DNA of 33,384 bases from contig CANJLQ010000023.1 of assembly GCA_947475735.1 (NCBI GenBank), positions 1 through 33,384 on the forward strand. Reading direction: 5' to 3'. The notes beneath the pieces are model-generated. The model had not been told where the DNA came from. It searched no databases and saw only the letters and a list, made by a program, of their open reading frames with translations. Shown one piece after another: positions 7,744 to 15,320 of this stretch. Made by a program: the position numbers and the translations under genes. Source of the stretch: Caulobacteraceae bacterium. Its GTDB lineage: Bacteria; Pseudomonadota; Alphaproteobacteria; Caulobacterales; Caulobacteraceae. The first letter of the stretch is position 1; each line of letters opens with the position of its first letter.

Positions 7744-8925
7744 TCAGTCTTTCGGCCAACCCCAGGCGTCCATCATGACGCTGAACAGATGGGTGTTGGG
7801 GAAATAGCCTCTCACCCGCCCGGAGCCTGCGCCGGTCGCCAGGGCGGGCACCTCCTCGGCCGTGTGCGTCGCGTTGACGAGGACGTGCTCCAGGCGAACC
7901 ATGTCTTCGTCCTCGCCCGCGGCGGCCTTCCAGGCGTCATAGCCCTCCAGCAGGGGCTGACCGCGACGCCCGCCGTCCACCTGCAGACCAAACGAGTGAT
8001 CTGCCGTGAACACCAGCAGGGTGTCTCCAAGATCGACACGCGCCTCGACCTCGGCGATGAGCCTGTCGAAGTCCACGAGATTCTGCAGGCCCTCGCGCGG
8101 GTCGTCGGTATGGGCGTCCCATTCGAGGACGAGGAGGTAGCCGTTCGGCGATTGCTGTAGAACGTCGAGCGCCCTCAAGGTCGCGGCGCGAACATCCAGG
8201 GCGTCCGCCACGACCACAGGCCTGGGGTTCGCGCTCGGCACCTCGTCGAGCCCAGCGTAGATCGGTCGATCATGGGCTCGGCTCAAGGCAGAGAAGCTGC
8301 TGCCCTGGGCCGCCAACTGTTCCCCGATCCTGCTGCGGCCGGCCCCGAACACCACGTCCGCGCCATCGCCGAAACGCGGAGAGAAGACCTGGGGAAAGAT
8401 CCTCCCCCAATCCGAGCGATTGTTGGCATGAGCGTAGGTGGCCGCGGGCGTCGCATCGGCGATCGACTGGCTGGACACCACACCGGTCAACAGGCCGCGT
8501 TGTTCGGCGTACTCGAGCAGCGTCTTGGTCGGTGCTCCATCGCTCTGACCGCGCACCGCCTCGGGCCCCTGGCTGATCACCCCGTTGCGCGTCTTCACGC
8601 CGGTCATGATCGCGGACATGCCGTTCGCCGAGTCGGACACGAAGGCATCGACCGGCGAGGTCTCGCTCAGGCCCAGGTGCGGCCAAGTCTGAATGTGCAG
8701 ACCGAGGGGCTCGCCGTAGGCCATGAGGCTGGCGGCCGAGAGGGCCGACACTCCGGCCGCGTCTGCGAGGAACAGAATGATGTTTGTCGCACGGGCCCCT
8801 GCGGCAGGGGTTGACGCAGGATCTGACACTTGGCCTATGGCCGGTTCCTGAGCGGGAGCCGGGCCCACCTGAAGGACCAGCGAGGCGGCGATGGCGGTGA
8901 ACGCGAGACCTGCACGATGTTTCAT
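7744..8925 (-). CDS. phoA: PhoA-type alkaline phosphatase, secreted
   Basis: The 393-residue protein starts at the ATG at 8925 (MKHRAGLAFT), which gives a clean signal peptide ending near PAPAQ. A longer frame upstream adds non-signal residues. Alkaline phosphatase landmarks in order: metal-binding D55 in NIILFLADAAG; the nucleophile S99 in VSDSANGMSAIMTG; ADATPAATYAHANN; E268 and H272 in LVLEWDAHTDD; D309-H310 in FTADHSFGL; and H354 in NATHTAEEVPALATG. It should hydrolyse phosphate monoesters in the periplasm or outside the cell. It lies directly downstream of a TonB receptor on the same strand (96-bp gap), so the two probably work together in phosphate scavenging. The DSAN motif in place of the usual DSAA is a small deviation. 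Confidence 0.92.
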   Translation of the reverse strand: MKHRAGLAFTAIAASLVLQVGPAPAQEPAIGQVSDPASTPAAGARATNIILFLADAAGVSALSAASLMAYGEPLGLHIQTWPHLGLSETSPVDAFVSDSANGMSAIMTGVKTRNGVISQGPEAVRGQSDGAPTKTLLEYAEQRGLLTGVVSSQSIADATPAATYAHANNRSDWGRIFPQVFSPRFGDGADVVFGAGRSRIGEQLAAQGSSFSALSRAHDRPIYAGLDEVPSANPRPVVVADALDVRAATLRALDVLQQSPNGYLLVLEWDAHTDDPREGLQNLVDFDRLIAEVEARVDLGDTLLVFTADHSFGLQVDGGRRGQPLLEGYDAWKAAAGEDEDMVRLEHVLVNATHTAEEVPALATGAGSGRVRGYFPNTHLFSVMMDAWGWPKD

Positions 8926-9021
8926 GGTCGAGTCGATCCTGTTCGGAATACCTTGGGGAGCGCCGTCGAGGGGAGGGGCCTCGACGGCGCTCCGGGCCAT
9001 TTCGTGTGGTCTGGCGTCGGA

Positions 9022-11757
9022 TCAGAACTGGACCCTGACACCCATCAGATAGCGCGCCCCGAACGTCTCGTTCTCGATCGTGTAGAGTTTGTCGGTCGAA
9101 TAGCGGATGCCGGGTTCGTTGGTCAGATTGGACGCGTCGAAATACCATTCGATCGTGTCGTTGATCGAATAGCGCAGAGACAGGTCCAGCTCGGCGTCGT
9201 CATCCCAGAACTGATCGCCGCCGTTGGAGGCGGCGATGCCCCCCAGCCCGACCGAGTCCAGCCATTCCGTGCGGTATTGGTAGCTCAGGCGCGCCGAGAA
9301 GCCGTAATTCTCGTAGTAGGGTATGATGTTGTAGATCAGATCCGATGTGCCCGGCAGCCGGACCGTGCGACCGTCGGGTGCGACCGCCTCGCTGTCGGTG
9401 AGCGTCAGGTTCGCCTGGATGCCGAACCCGCCGAGCCACGCCGGCAGGCCCGCGCTTTCGACGACCGTCTGGGCGCTCTGCTGGTAGGCGATCTCAAAGC
9501 CGGTGATCTGACCTTCAAAGCCGTTGACGAGGGTGGACAGGGTGTAGTTCGAGCGGTCGAGCCCGTCCGGGAAGTCGACGGGCCCCAGGGTGGTCGACGA
9601 GTCAAACAGGACGTCCTCGATCTCCTTGTAGAACGCCCCCATCTGGAACAGTCCGCCGGTGTTGAAGTACCACTCGAAATAGGCGTCGGCTCCGATCGCC
9701 TTTTCAGGGGTCGCCGCCGGGTTGCCGCCCGAAGCCGACTGCAGGGCGTCGTCCACCGAAAAACCCGGACGCAGGTCGTCATAGTCGGGCCGCGCCGCGC
9801 CGGTGTTGAGCGACAGGCGTACCCGCTTGTTGTCGGCCACGTCCCAGTTGAGGTGGACGCTGGGGAACACCATCGTCTCTTCGCTCGCCGACGTGGTGAG
9901 CACGGTGGAGCTCACGCCGACGGTCGCGGGGGGCACGGGAGCCAGGCGAAGCGTGGTCGGGGCTTCGCCCGTGTTCTCGGTGCGCTCGACCCGGGCGCCG
10001 AAGACCAGGTTGCCCCAATCGAAATCGACCGTGGCCATGGCATAGGCCGCCATGGCTTCCTCGGTCACCTCGTAGACGAAGTTGTTGGTCGTGGTGCCAC
10101 GGCCCGAGGCGATCGCCTGATCGAGCAGGGCGCGGGCCTGGACCGACCCGTGGTAGCGGAACGCATAGCCCAGCGGGAGTTCCCCGCGGTAGGGGCCGTC
10201 GATCGCGATCGCGCCGAAGGTCCGCGGGAGACCCGCGGCGATGATGTTGGCGGTCGTGATGTCGAACAGCGTGTTCTCGCTGCGCTTGGTGCGCTCGGCA
10301 TATTCCCCGCCGAACTTGAAGGTCGTGGGGCGACCGAACAGGGTCGCTTCGCGCTCGACGTCGAGGATGGCCGTATAGGCGTCGGTTTCGCTGCCGCCTT
10401 CGCGACGACGGAGTTGGTTCAGCTCCGTGGCGAAGCTCTCGACGGACAGAACGCGCTCGCCGCGCGCATAGGTGCCGTCCGGATTCTGCAGCGTCCGATA
10501 GAACTCCATCCGCTGGGCCTCAGGGTCGCGGAAGTCATAGACCACCGTCGGCCGCAGGATCCGCGTCGCCGGGCTGTCGTAGTCGGTCAGAGCCGGTGCA
10601 TCGGTGCCGTCCTCCGTCTTGGTGTAGTTCAGCCGCCACTGAATGTCCCAATCCCCGAGCAGGTGGTTGCCGCCCAGGGTGGTGGTCGAAATGAACTCGA
10701 CCGACTCCAGATCATTGAAGTTGTTGTCGAAGTCGACGCCGAACACGGTGCCTTGGAGGGGGGTGTTGCCCGTGCAGGCGTCGCCATAGCCCGACGCTCC
10801 GCCAGAGACCGTCCGGCCGGCGTTCGCCCGCGCGGCACAGGCCGTGGTCGGGGTGCTGGACTGGCGATCGTCGAGATCGATCTTGATGTTCGAGCGCAGC
10901 TCATCGTCGCGATAGGACGTGTAGATCGAGCTCAGGAACAGGCGGTTGGCGTCGTCCGGACGATACTCCAGACGCCCGCTGAAGGACTGATTGGTGCGGG
11001 TCAGGCGATACAGTTTGTTCTCATGCTCGCGGGCCCAGAGCGGGCGATCCGCGAACCCCGGCTGGCTGCGGTCTTCCGTGACCGGTTCCCAGTCCGTCTC
11101 GATGTTGTCGGTGAACATGTCGCGGGTGTAGTAGGAGGCCGAGAACAGGGCTCCGAACCGGTCGTCGAAGAACCGGTTCGAGATGACGAAACTGCTGTCG
11201 ACCTCCAGGCCGGACCCGAGGTCGCCGATGCCGGCGCCGATTTTCGCGTTCAGCTTGAAGCCGAGATAGTCGAACGGACTGCGGGTGATGATGTCGATAT
11301 TGCCGGCCAGGCTTTCCGCCGACATGTCGGGCGTCACCGCCTTGTTGGCGACGATCTGAGCGGCGAGCGCGGACGGGATGTTGTCGAACCGCGACGTGCG
11401 GCCCTCCGGGCTGACGACGTTGATCCCGTCGAACGACAGCGTGGTCCAGTTGGTCGGCGCGCCACGCAGGTTGACATAGCGGGCCTGGCCCTGGTCACGC
11501 TGGATGCCGATGCCCGGCAGGCGGCCAACGGCAAAGGCGATGTTCTGGTCCGGGAAGCGGCCAACGGAGTCGGCGGCCACGACGCTGACCAGGCTGTCCG
11601 AGTTGCGTTGGATTTGAAGCGCGGCGGCTTCGGACTCCGCGATCGGCCGGCGGCCGGTGACGACGACTTCGTCCACCTGGGTGGCGTCCTGGGCCATCGC
11701 GGGCACGACGTGAAGCAAGGGCGCGAGCGCGACCCCGACGAGAAGAGCGAATTTCAT
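9022..11757 (-). CDS. TonB-dependent receptor (Xanthomonas/Caulobacter type)
   Basis: The 911-residue receptor starts at the ATG at 11757. It is preceded by GGGGA at a good distance and begins with a signal peptide (MKFALLVGVALAPLLHVVPAMAQ-like, written here only in part as MKFALLVG...AMAQ). A TonB-box-like DEVVVTGRR follows. The plug domain contains VGRFPDQNIAFAVGRLPGI and YVNLRGAPTNWTTLSFDGI. A large beta-barrel comes next and ends GVRVQF with the terminal aromatic residue. The plug pattern and length match the TonB-dependent receptor subfamily expanded in Xanthomonas and Caulobacter (TIGR01782-like). It lacks an STN domain, so it is a transporter rather than a signal transducer. The alkaline phosphatase directly downstream suggests import of a phosphorylated nutrient or its product. 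Confidence 0.92.
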   Translation of the reverse strand: MKFALLVGVALAPLLHVVPAMAQDATQVDEVVVTGRRPIAESEAAALQIQRNSDSLVSVVAADSVGRFPDQNIAFAVGRLPGIGIQRDQGQARYVNLRGAPTNWTTLSFDGINVVSPEGRTSRFDNIPSALAAQIVANKAVTPDMSAESLAGNIDIITRSPFDYLGFKLNAKIGAGIGDLGSGLEVDSSFVISNRFFDDRFGALFSASYYTRDMFTDNIETDWEPVTEDRSQPGFADRPLWAREHENKLYRLTRTNQSFSGRLEYRPDDANRLFLSSIYTSYRDDELRSNIKIDLDDRQSSTPTTACAARANAGRTVSGGASGYGDACTGNTPLQGTVFGVDFDNNFNDLESVEFISTTTLGGNHLLGDWDIQWRLNYTKTEDGTDAPALTDYDSPATRILRPTVVYDFRDPEAQRMEFYRTLQNPDGTYARGERVLSVESFATELNQLRRREGGSETDAYTAILDVEREATLFGRPTTFKFGGEYAERTKRSENTLFDITTANIIAAGLPRTFGAIAIDGPYRGELPLGYAFRYHGSVQARALLDQAIASGRGTTTNNFVYEVTEEAMAAYAMATVDFDWGNLVFGARVERTENTGEAPTTLRLAPVPPATVGVSSTVLTTSASEETMVFPSVHLNWDVADNKRVRLSLNTGAARPDYDDLRPGFSVDDALQSASGGNPAATPEKAIGADAYFEWYFNTGGLFQMGAFYKEIEDVLFDSSTTLGPVDFPDGLDRSNYTLSTLVNGFEGQITGFEIAYQQSAQTVVESAGLPAWLGGFGIQANLTLTDSEAVAPDGRTVRLPGTSDLIYNIIPYYENYGFSARLSYQYRTEWLDSVGLGGIAASNGGDQFWDDDAELDLSLRYSINDTIEWYFDASNLTNEPGIRYSTDKLYTIENETFGARYLMGVRVQF

Positions 11758-11838
11758 TGGAAGCATCCCCGAGTGGTTCGCTCGGCCCCCCCGGCCGACG
11801 GCACCGGCGCGGCGTCTAAGCTTGACCGGAGACATCTC

Positions 11839-11898
11839 GGTGACGCTTGAATGACTGAACATGAAACAGCGTCACCATTTCGGTGACCAATGTTCAGT
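11839..11898. promoter_or_regulatory. Nested inverted repeats upstream of the TonB receptor
   Basis: Three inverted repeats interlock in 60 bases: GGTGACGC (11839-11846) with GCGTCACC (11869-11876); GTCACC (11871-11876) with GGTGAC (11882-11887) around a 5-base spacer; and ACTGAACAT (11854-11862) with ATGTTCAGT (11890-11898). They lie 80-140 bases upstream of the receptor start, suitable for an operator or a switching RNA leader. No known box was matched. Confidence 0.6.
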
Positions 11899-12618
11899 GT
11901 ACGGTGGACAAGGACAGAAACGGCTGAGGCTGGGCGGCTCTAGGGGGCGTCGTCAGCGATGAGCGTCCACCCTTCGATCCGGACGGTCCTGAGAAGGTCG
12001 GAATGGGAGGTGGAGGTGTGACCCGTTCCGTAAAGTCTCGACCAGTCGGATTTCCGGCTGGGGCGCGTCTCGAGTTGCCATAGCGGCTGCCGTTGCAAAG
12101 TGGACTGGGGGGTTCCTCGAACGATTCTGGCTTGCATGGCGGGCCCCATATGAACTCCCTTCGATCCGGTCTATCGCGCGACGGCCTTTTCTCAGCGCTC
12201 GGCGGCCAAGGTCGGAGAATGCCGACCCCGGACCCGAAGACAGGCACAACCGATCGTCCGTTGCCAAAGACTGAGCCCGTCGACCCCGGCGGGCGCACTG
12301 GACACGACCTCTGGCCCCCGCGAGGCTGAGTTTCACCCCTGCGAAGCGGGCCGGACAGCGCGTGGCGGGATGGTGGGGGTGCGGGGAGGCTTCGCGCTTC
12401 ACGGTCAGATCGGCGGTGTCCGCCCAACCCTTTGGCGGACAATCAGGCGATGGGGAGCCCAGGAGGAACGGTCGCTTCTGGCGCTGCTCGCCCCGGCCTT
12501 GCGCTCGACCTTTTTGCGCCTGCGTCGCATCGACGCGGCCAAGGCGGGACTGGCTCGGTTCCTGGCCCGATCATGCCAATCTCGACGGTGCCGTCGCCAG
12601 CGCGATCCCGTCCCGACG
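11899..12618. other. Long intergenic region between lasso cyclase and TonB receptor
   Basis: About 720 bases follow the cyclase stop with no gene I can support. Several open frames cross it on both strands, but their translations are low-complexity and rich in Arg/Pro/Ser, as expected from GC-rich non-coding DNA. This is where an exporter or isopeptidase would be expected in related lasso operons, and neither is present. Confidence 0.55.
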
Positions 12619-14370
12619 TCAGGCCCGGCGGCCCAGCCGGCCTTCCCAGACCCGGACCCACGCCTCGACGGCGGCGGTCGCCAACAGGGTCGAGGCGCGG
12701 CCCCGCCATATCAGGCTATCGCGCGTGAGCAGGCGCTCGGCCGCGGCGCGGTCGACCAGTCCCATCTCGACCAGTCGTCCGTCCAGGATCCAGGGCCGCA
12801 AGACCGGCAGGGCGTCGGCGACGGCCCGGCCATAAATGCGGCTCATGTCGCCCTTGGAGCGACGGGCGACGATGACGGAGGGAAGCCGGCCGGCGAACGC
12901 GTGCCGCGCCAGACCGCGGTCGCGACCGCCCAGCACCAGCAGACCCGCATCCAGCCGAAGGCAGGCCTCGACCACCGGCTGGGAACAGAAGGGATGGAGC
13001 ACCTCGACGGCCGCCGTGAGGAGAGACGGACCATGGCGCGACACGCCGTCGGCCACACCGGCGATCTGGAGGCGTTTGGCGGGACCGAAGGCGTCCAGGT
13101 CCTTGAGCCACGGATGAGGGGGCGGAGAATGTGTCGGGGGAAGCGCCAGGCTGCGGCGCGCCGGCGCGGGCGCGTCGTTCTTGCCAAAGGCCTGGGCCTG
13201 GCGGGCCATCGCCCAGACCGAGCGCTCATTGGCGGCGGCCAGGGCCACGGTGTCGGGCTCCAGGAGGCTGCGCCAGCCGCGGGCGCGCCAGCGATCGGTG
13301 AAGACCTCGGGAATGGCCTGTTGAAACAGGGCGTCGCCGCCCTTGCCGGTCATGACGGCCCCGAGCCCGAGATGGGTCAGTCGGTCGGCCCAGTCCTGAT
13401 CGTGGGTGGGATCCAGGCCGTTCAGTCCCGGTCGAAGGCCCTGGCCGATGGCCTCCAGCGTCTCGGCTGTGAGCGGTGCCTTGGCGTGGGGGACGTTGGA
13501 GACCGCGATCCCGAGATGATCCGCCAGAGCGTCGGCCCAGCGTCGCTCGTCGGCCTCGGGAACCGCGCCGACGGCATTGAGCCACAGCCCCACCCGCCCG
13601 GGTCCGAGACGCGAGAGGCTGGAGGCGACGATGGAGGAGTCCAGGCCGCCCGAGACTTCGCAGGCGAGGGGTTCGCACAGGCTTGCCAGGCCGGCGACCG
13701 TCTCGTCGACGGCGTCGCGCAGTCGGGCGGCGGCGGTTTCAAGCGAGGGGCGGGGCCCAAGGCTGTCGCGGGCGTAATCCGAGGGACGCCACAGGACGTC
13801 GGCCGGGGCGTCCGGCGGCAGGACCTGGTGGGTCCCCGGTTCCAGGGCGAGCGGGCCATCGAGGATCAGCGCTCCGGTCCCGGCCAGGGGATTGCTCAAC
13901 GCGTCAGCCAGGCGGTCGCGGTCAATGCGCCAGTCCGGCTTGAGATAGGCGACGAGCCAGGCGGGGGCGAAGGAGCCGAGGATCGTGAGCGCGCCCGCGC
14001 GCCAGACCACGCATTCCAGGGCGCCCGACGGGTCTCGCAGGACCGCCGAGGGTGTCCCGTCGCGGTCCCGGCGGATGCCGACATAGCGACCCCACAGCCG
14101 GGCCATCATCTTCTTCTCATAGGCGAGGGGGTCGTGTGGACCGATCCCCTCGTAATCGGGACTGCGCCGATCGAACACCTCGCCGATCAGCGTCCAGGGC
14201 CCCACCTGGAGCCGCCTTGGGTGCCGAGGTCCCAGGGTGGCGATCCAGCCGGTGTCCTCCAGACGGGCGAGGCTCAGACCCTGGTCATGCGCGAGGGCTT
14301 CCAGCGCCCGAGCCTGTTCGACGGCCTCCGGGCTTTGGGGACGGGCGGTCACGACCAGGAACTGGCCCAT
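12619..14370 (-). CDS. Lasso peptide macrolactam synthetase (asparagine-synthetase-like, C protein)
   Basis: The 583-residue protein has the lasso cyclase layout. A degenerate N-terminal glutamine-amidotransferase-like half begins MGQFLVV without the catalytic Cys2. The ATP-dependent synthetase half carries the PP-loop SGGLDSS at 240-246 and a conserved TGKGGDALFQQA further on. Lasso C proteins adenylate the side-chain carboxylate of Asp or Glu at core position 7-9 and let the core N-terminus attack it, which closes the ring. The gene starts two bases after the stop of the B gene (TGATCATG), so the two are coupled. An ordinary asparagine synthetase is unlikely because Cys2 is absent and the gene sits in an A-B-C operon. 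Confidence 0.93.
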   Translation of the reverse strand: MGQFLVVTARPQSPEAVEQARALEALAHDQGLSLARLEDTGWIATLGPRHPRRLQVGPWTLIGEVFDRRSPDYEGIGPHDPLAYEKKMMARLWGRYVGIRRDRDGTPSAVLRDPSGALECVVWRAGALTILGSFAPAWLVAYLKPDWRIDRDRLADALSNPLAGTGALILDGPLALEPGTHQVLPPDAPADVLWRPSDYARDSLGPRPSLETAAARLRDAVDETVAGLASLCEPLACEVSGGLDSSIVASSLSRLGPGRVGLWLNAVGAVPEADERRWADALADHLGIAVSNVPHAKAPLTAETLEAIGQGLRPGLNGLDPTHDQDWADRLTHLGLGAVMTGKGGDALFQQAIPEVFTDRWRARGWRSLLEPDTVALAAANERSVWAMARQAQAFGKNDAPAPARRSLALPPTHSPPPHPWLKDLDAFGPAKRLQIAGVADGVSRHGPSLLTAAVEVLHPFCSQPVVEACLRLDAGLLVLGGRDRGLARHAFAGRLPSVIVARRSKGDMSRIYGRAVADALPVLRPWILDGRLVEMGLVDRAAAERLLTRDSLIWRGRASTLLATAAVEAWVRVWEGRLGRRA

Positions 14371-14372
14371 GA

Positions 14373-15020
14373 TCAGACCACCATTATGGGGGTGTAGCGC
14401 CCGACACGGTCGAGGGTGTCGTTCAGGACCCGATCCCCCGACTGAAGCCAGCAGTGGGCGGCGAACGGCCAGGTCCGGACCCCGAAGACCCAGTCCACGG
14501 CGAATCCGTGCCGCGCGTAGAGCGCCCGGAGTTGGAAGGCCCGCTGGAGGCAGGCCCCGTCCAGGGGCATCCAGGGCCAGGCGGCGCGAGCCGCCGACAT
14601 CACCCGGGCGAGGTCCTGGATCGAGACCGGCGGACCCGGCGCGTCCGCCCGGGGCGAGGTCGCGATCATCTGCGCGAACGACAGGCGGCGAAACCGGAGG
14701 GCCGAGGCCGTCAGCGCGGCCGCCGCGCGCAGCGCGTTGGGCGTAAAGCCGGCCGAGGGCACCACCAGATCATGACGCGCGACGGCCGCGCTTCGGCGCG
14801 CCGGGTCGGGCGCGCCCTCGCGGATCAGTCCGGCCGCGATCAGATCGGCCTGGACGGCGTCTGTGACACGGACGGCCCCGCCAGGGCCAAGAACCAGATG
14901 GTCCGCGGCCCCGACCAGGGCGGCGTAGCGATCGTGGATCACGGCGAGAATGACGATGTCCTCGTCGATGCGGACCATATGGATGCCGGGGGCGCACACG
15001 TGATCGGGCAAAGGATCCAT
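14373..15020 (-). CDS. Lasso peptide maturation protein B (fused leader-binding domain and cysteine protease)
   Basis: The 215-residue protein starts at the ATG at 15020 (MDPLPDHVCA). The start has no clear Shine-Dalgarno sequence, and M15 is an alternative. Residues about 14-70 form the small leader-recognition (RRE, PqqD-like) domain. The C-terminal half is the transglutaminase-like protease with DGACLQRA (C157), FAAHCWLQ (H189) and LNDTLDRV (D201). The 32- and 12-residue spacings of this triad match those of the microcin J25 protein McjB (C150, H182, D194, as remembered). It should cut the leader from the precursor encoded just upstream and hand the core to the cyclase. The fusion of both domains in one protein is the usual proteobacterial form; Gram-positive clusters encode them separately. 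Confidence 0.93.
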   Translation of the reverse strand: MDPLPDHVCAPGIHMVRIDEDIVILAVIHDRYAALVGAADHLVLGPGGAVRVTDAVQADLIAAGLIREGAPDPARRSAAVARHDLVVPSAGFTPNALRAAAALTASALRFRRLSFAQMIATSPRADAPGPPVSIQDLARVMSAARAAWPWMPLDGACLQRAFQLRALYARHGFAVDWVFGVRTWPFAAHCWLQSGDRVLNDTLDRVGRYTPIMVV

Positions 15021-15061
15021 CGGCGGAACAGGGGTAGAGGAGGGGCGGGGCGAGACGATCC

Positions 15062-15088
15062 GGGCGGGCGACCGGCGGTCGCCCGCCC
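15062..15088 (-). promoter_or_regulatory. Strong hairpin between lasso precursor and B gene
   Basis: GGGCGGGCGACC (15062-15073) and GGTCGCCCGCCC (15077-15088) make a perfect 12-bp GC stem with a 3-base loop, just after the precursor stop. No T-run follows on the minus strand. Such hairpins after lasso A genes are thought to raise precursor mRNA relative to the enzyme genes by partial termination or 3'-end protection. Confidence 0.75.
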
Positions 15089-15097
15089 TTTCGTCGT

Positions 15098-15220
15098 TCA
15101 GACGCCGGCCGGCTCGCGGCTGTCGAAGACGTTCATCTCCGTATAGTCGCCGCCGATCAGATCGCGGGTCAGAGCCCGCGCGCTGCCGAAGCCGATGAGA
15201 CGGATCAGGGGGGTGGTCAT
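15098..15220 (-). CDS. Lasso peptide precursor (leader plus core)
   Basis: A 40-codon gene starts at the ATG at 15220 behind a strong AAGGAGAG (15227-15234, spacing 6). The leader (19 residues) is MTTPLIRLIGFG followed by SARALTR. Thr at -2 and Arg at -1 fit the leader rule of proteobacterial lasso peptides: compare SASQLTK of microcin J25 and the LGKASAETR leader end of astexin-1, both recalled. The predicted core has a nine-residue ring segment DLIGGDYTE, closing Asp1 amine to Glu9 side chain, then a tail MNVFDSREPAGV. The B and C genes follow at once on the same strand. Asp at core position 1 is unusual, since Gly, Ala, Ser or Cys are more common. The core start is inferred from the leader motif and ring spacing. 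An alternative ring using Asp6 or another start is less likely. Confidence 0.85.
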   Translation of the reverse strand: MTTPLIRLIGFGSARALTRDLIGGDYTEMNVFDSREPAGV

Positions 15221-15320
15221 CGCTGTCTCTCCTTGAGTGTTCGCCACGGATGTGGCCGGGAGAGTGAGCCGACTTCCGGAGGGATCGGAAAGCTATATCT
15301 GGCGTATATTCAATGTTATC
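15221..15320 (-). promoter_or_regulatory. Leader and likely promoter of the lasso operon
   Basis: The gap before the precursor holds its strong ribosome-binding site and, 70-100 bases upstream of the ATG, an AT-rich island (15291-15320) with TATA-like hexamers (GATATAGC on the minus strand). The island overlaps the last codons of the XRE gene. A short GCCAC-ATCC-GTGGC stem lies in the presumed 5' leader. The transcription start was not determined. Confidence 0.5.

Noticed and set aside
7744..8925. The gene near the lasso operon as a lasso isopeptidase
   Set aside because: Its sequence has alkaline phosphatase metal and nucleophile motifs and no serine-hydrolase (prolyl-oligopeptidase-like) signature.
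9022..11757. TonB receptor as the importer of the lasso peptide
   Set aside because: Lasso clusters of related bacteria do include TonB receptors, but this one lies about 860 bases from the cyclase stop and is paired directly with an alkaline phosphatase, so phosphate scavenging is the simpler reading.
8830..11850. Very long plus-strand open frame opposite the TonB receptor and phosphatase
   Set aside because: It is an antisense shadow. The minus-strand genes have clear family motifs, while this frame is Arg/Asp/Gly-rich with no fold signature.
11894..12442. Minus-strand open frames in the gap before the TonB receptor
   Set aside because: They have no ribosome-binding site and low-complexity Arg/Pro/Ser composition. 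I see no support for a gene.
12619..14370. Ordinary asparagine synthetase B
   Set aside because: The catalytic Cys2 of the glutaminase site is absent, and the gene follows a lasso precursor and B protein with a two-base gap.
12370..14397. Plus-strand 675-codon frame opposite the lasso cyclase
   Set aside because: It is a shadow of the cyclase gene, with low-complexity composition. The cyclase has an intact PP-loop and operon context.
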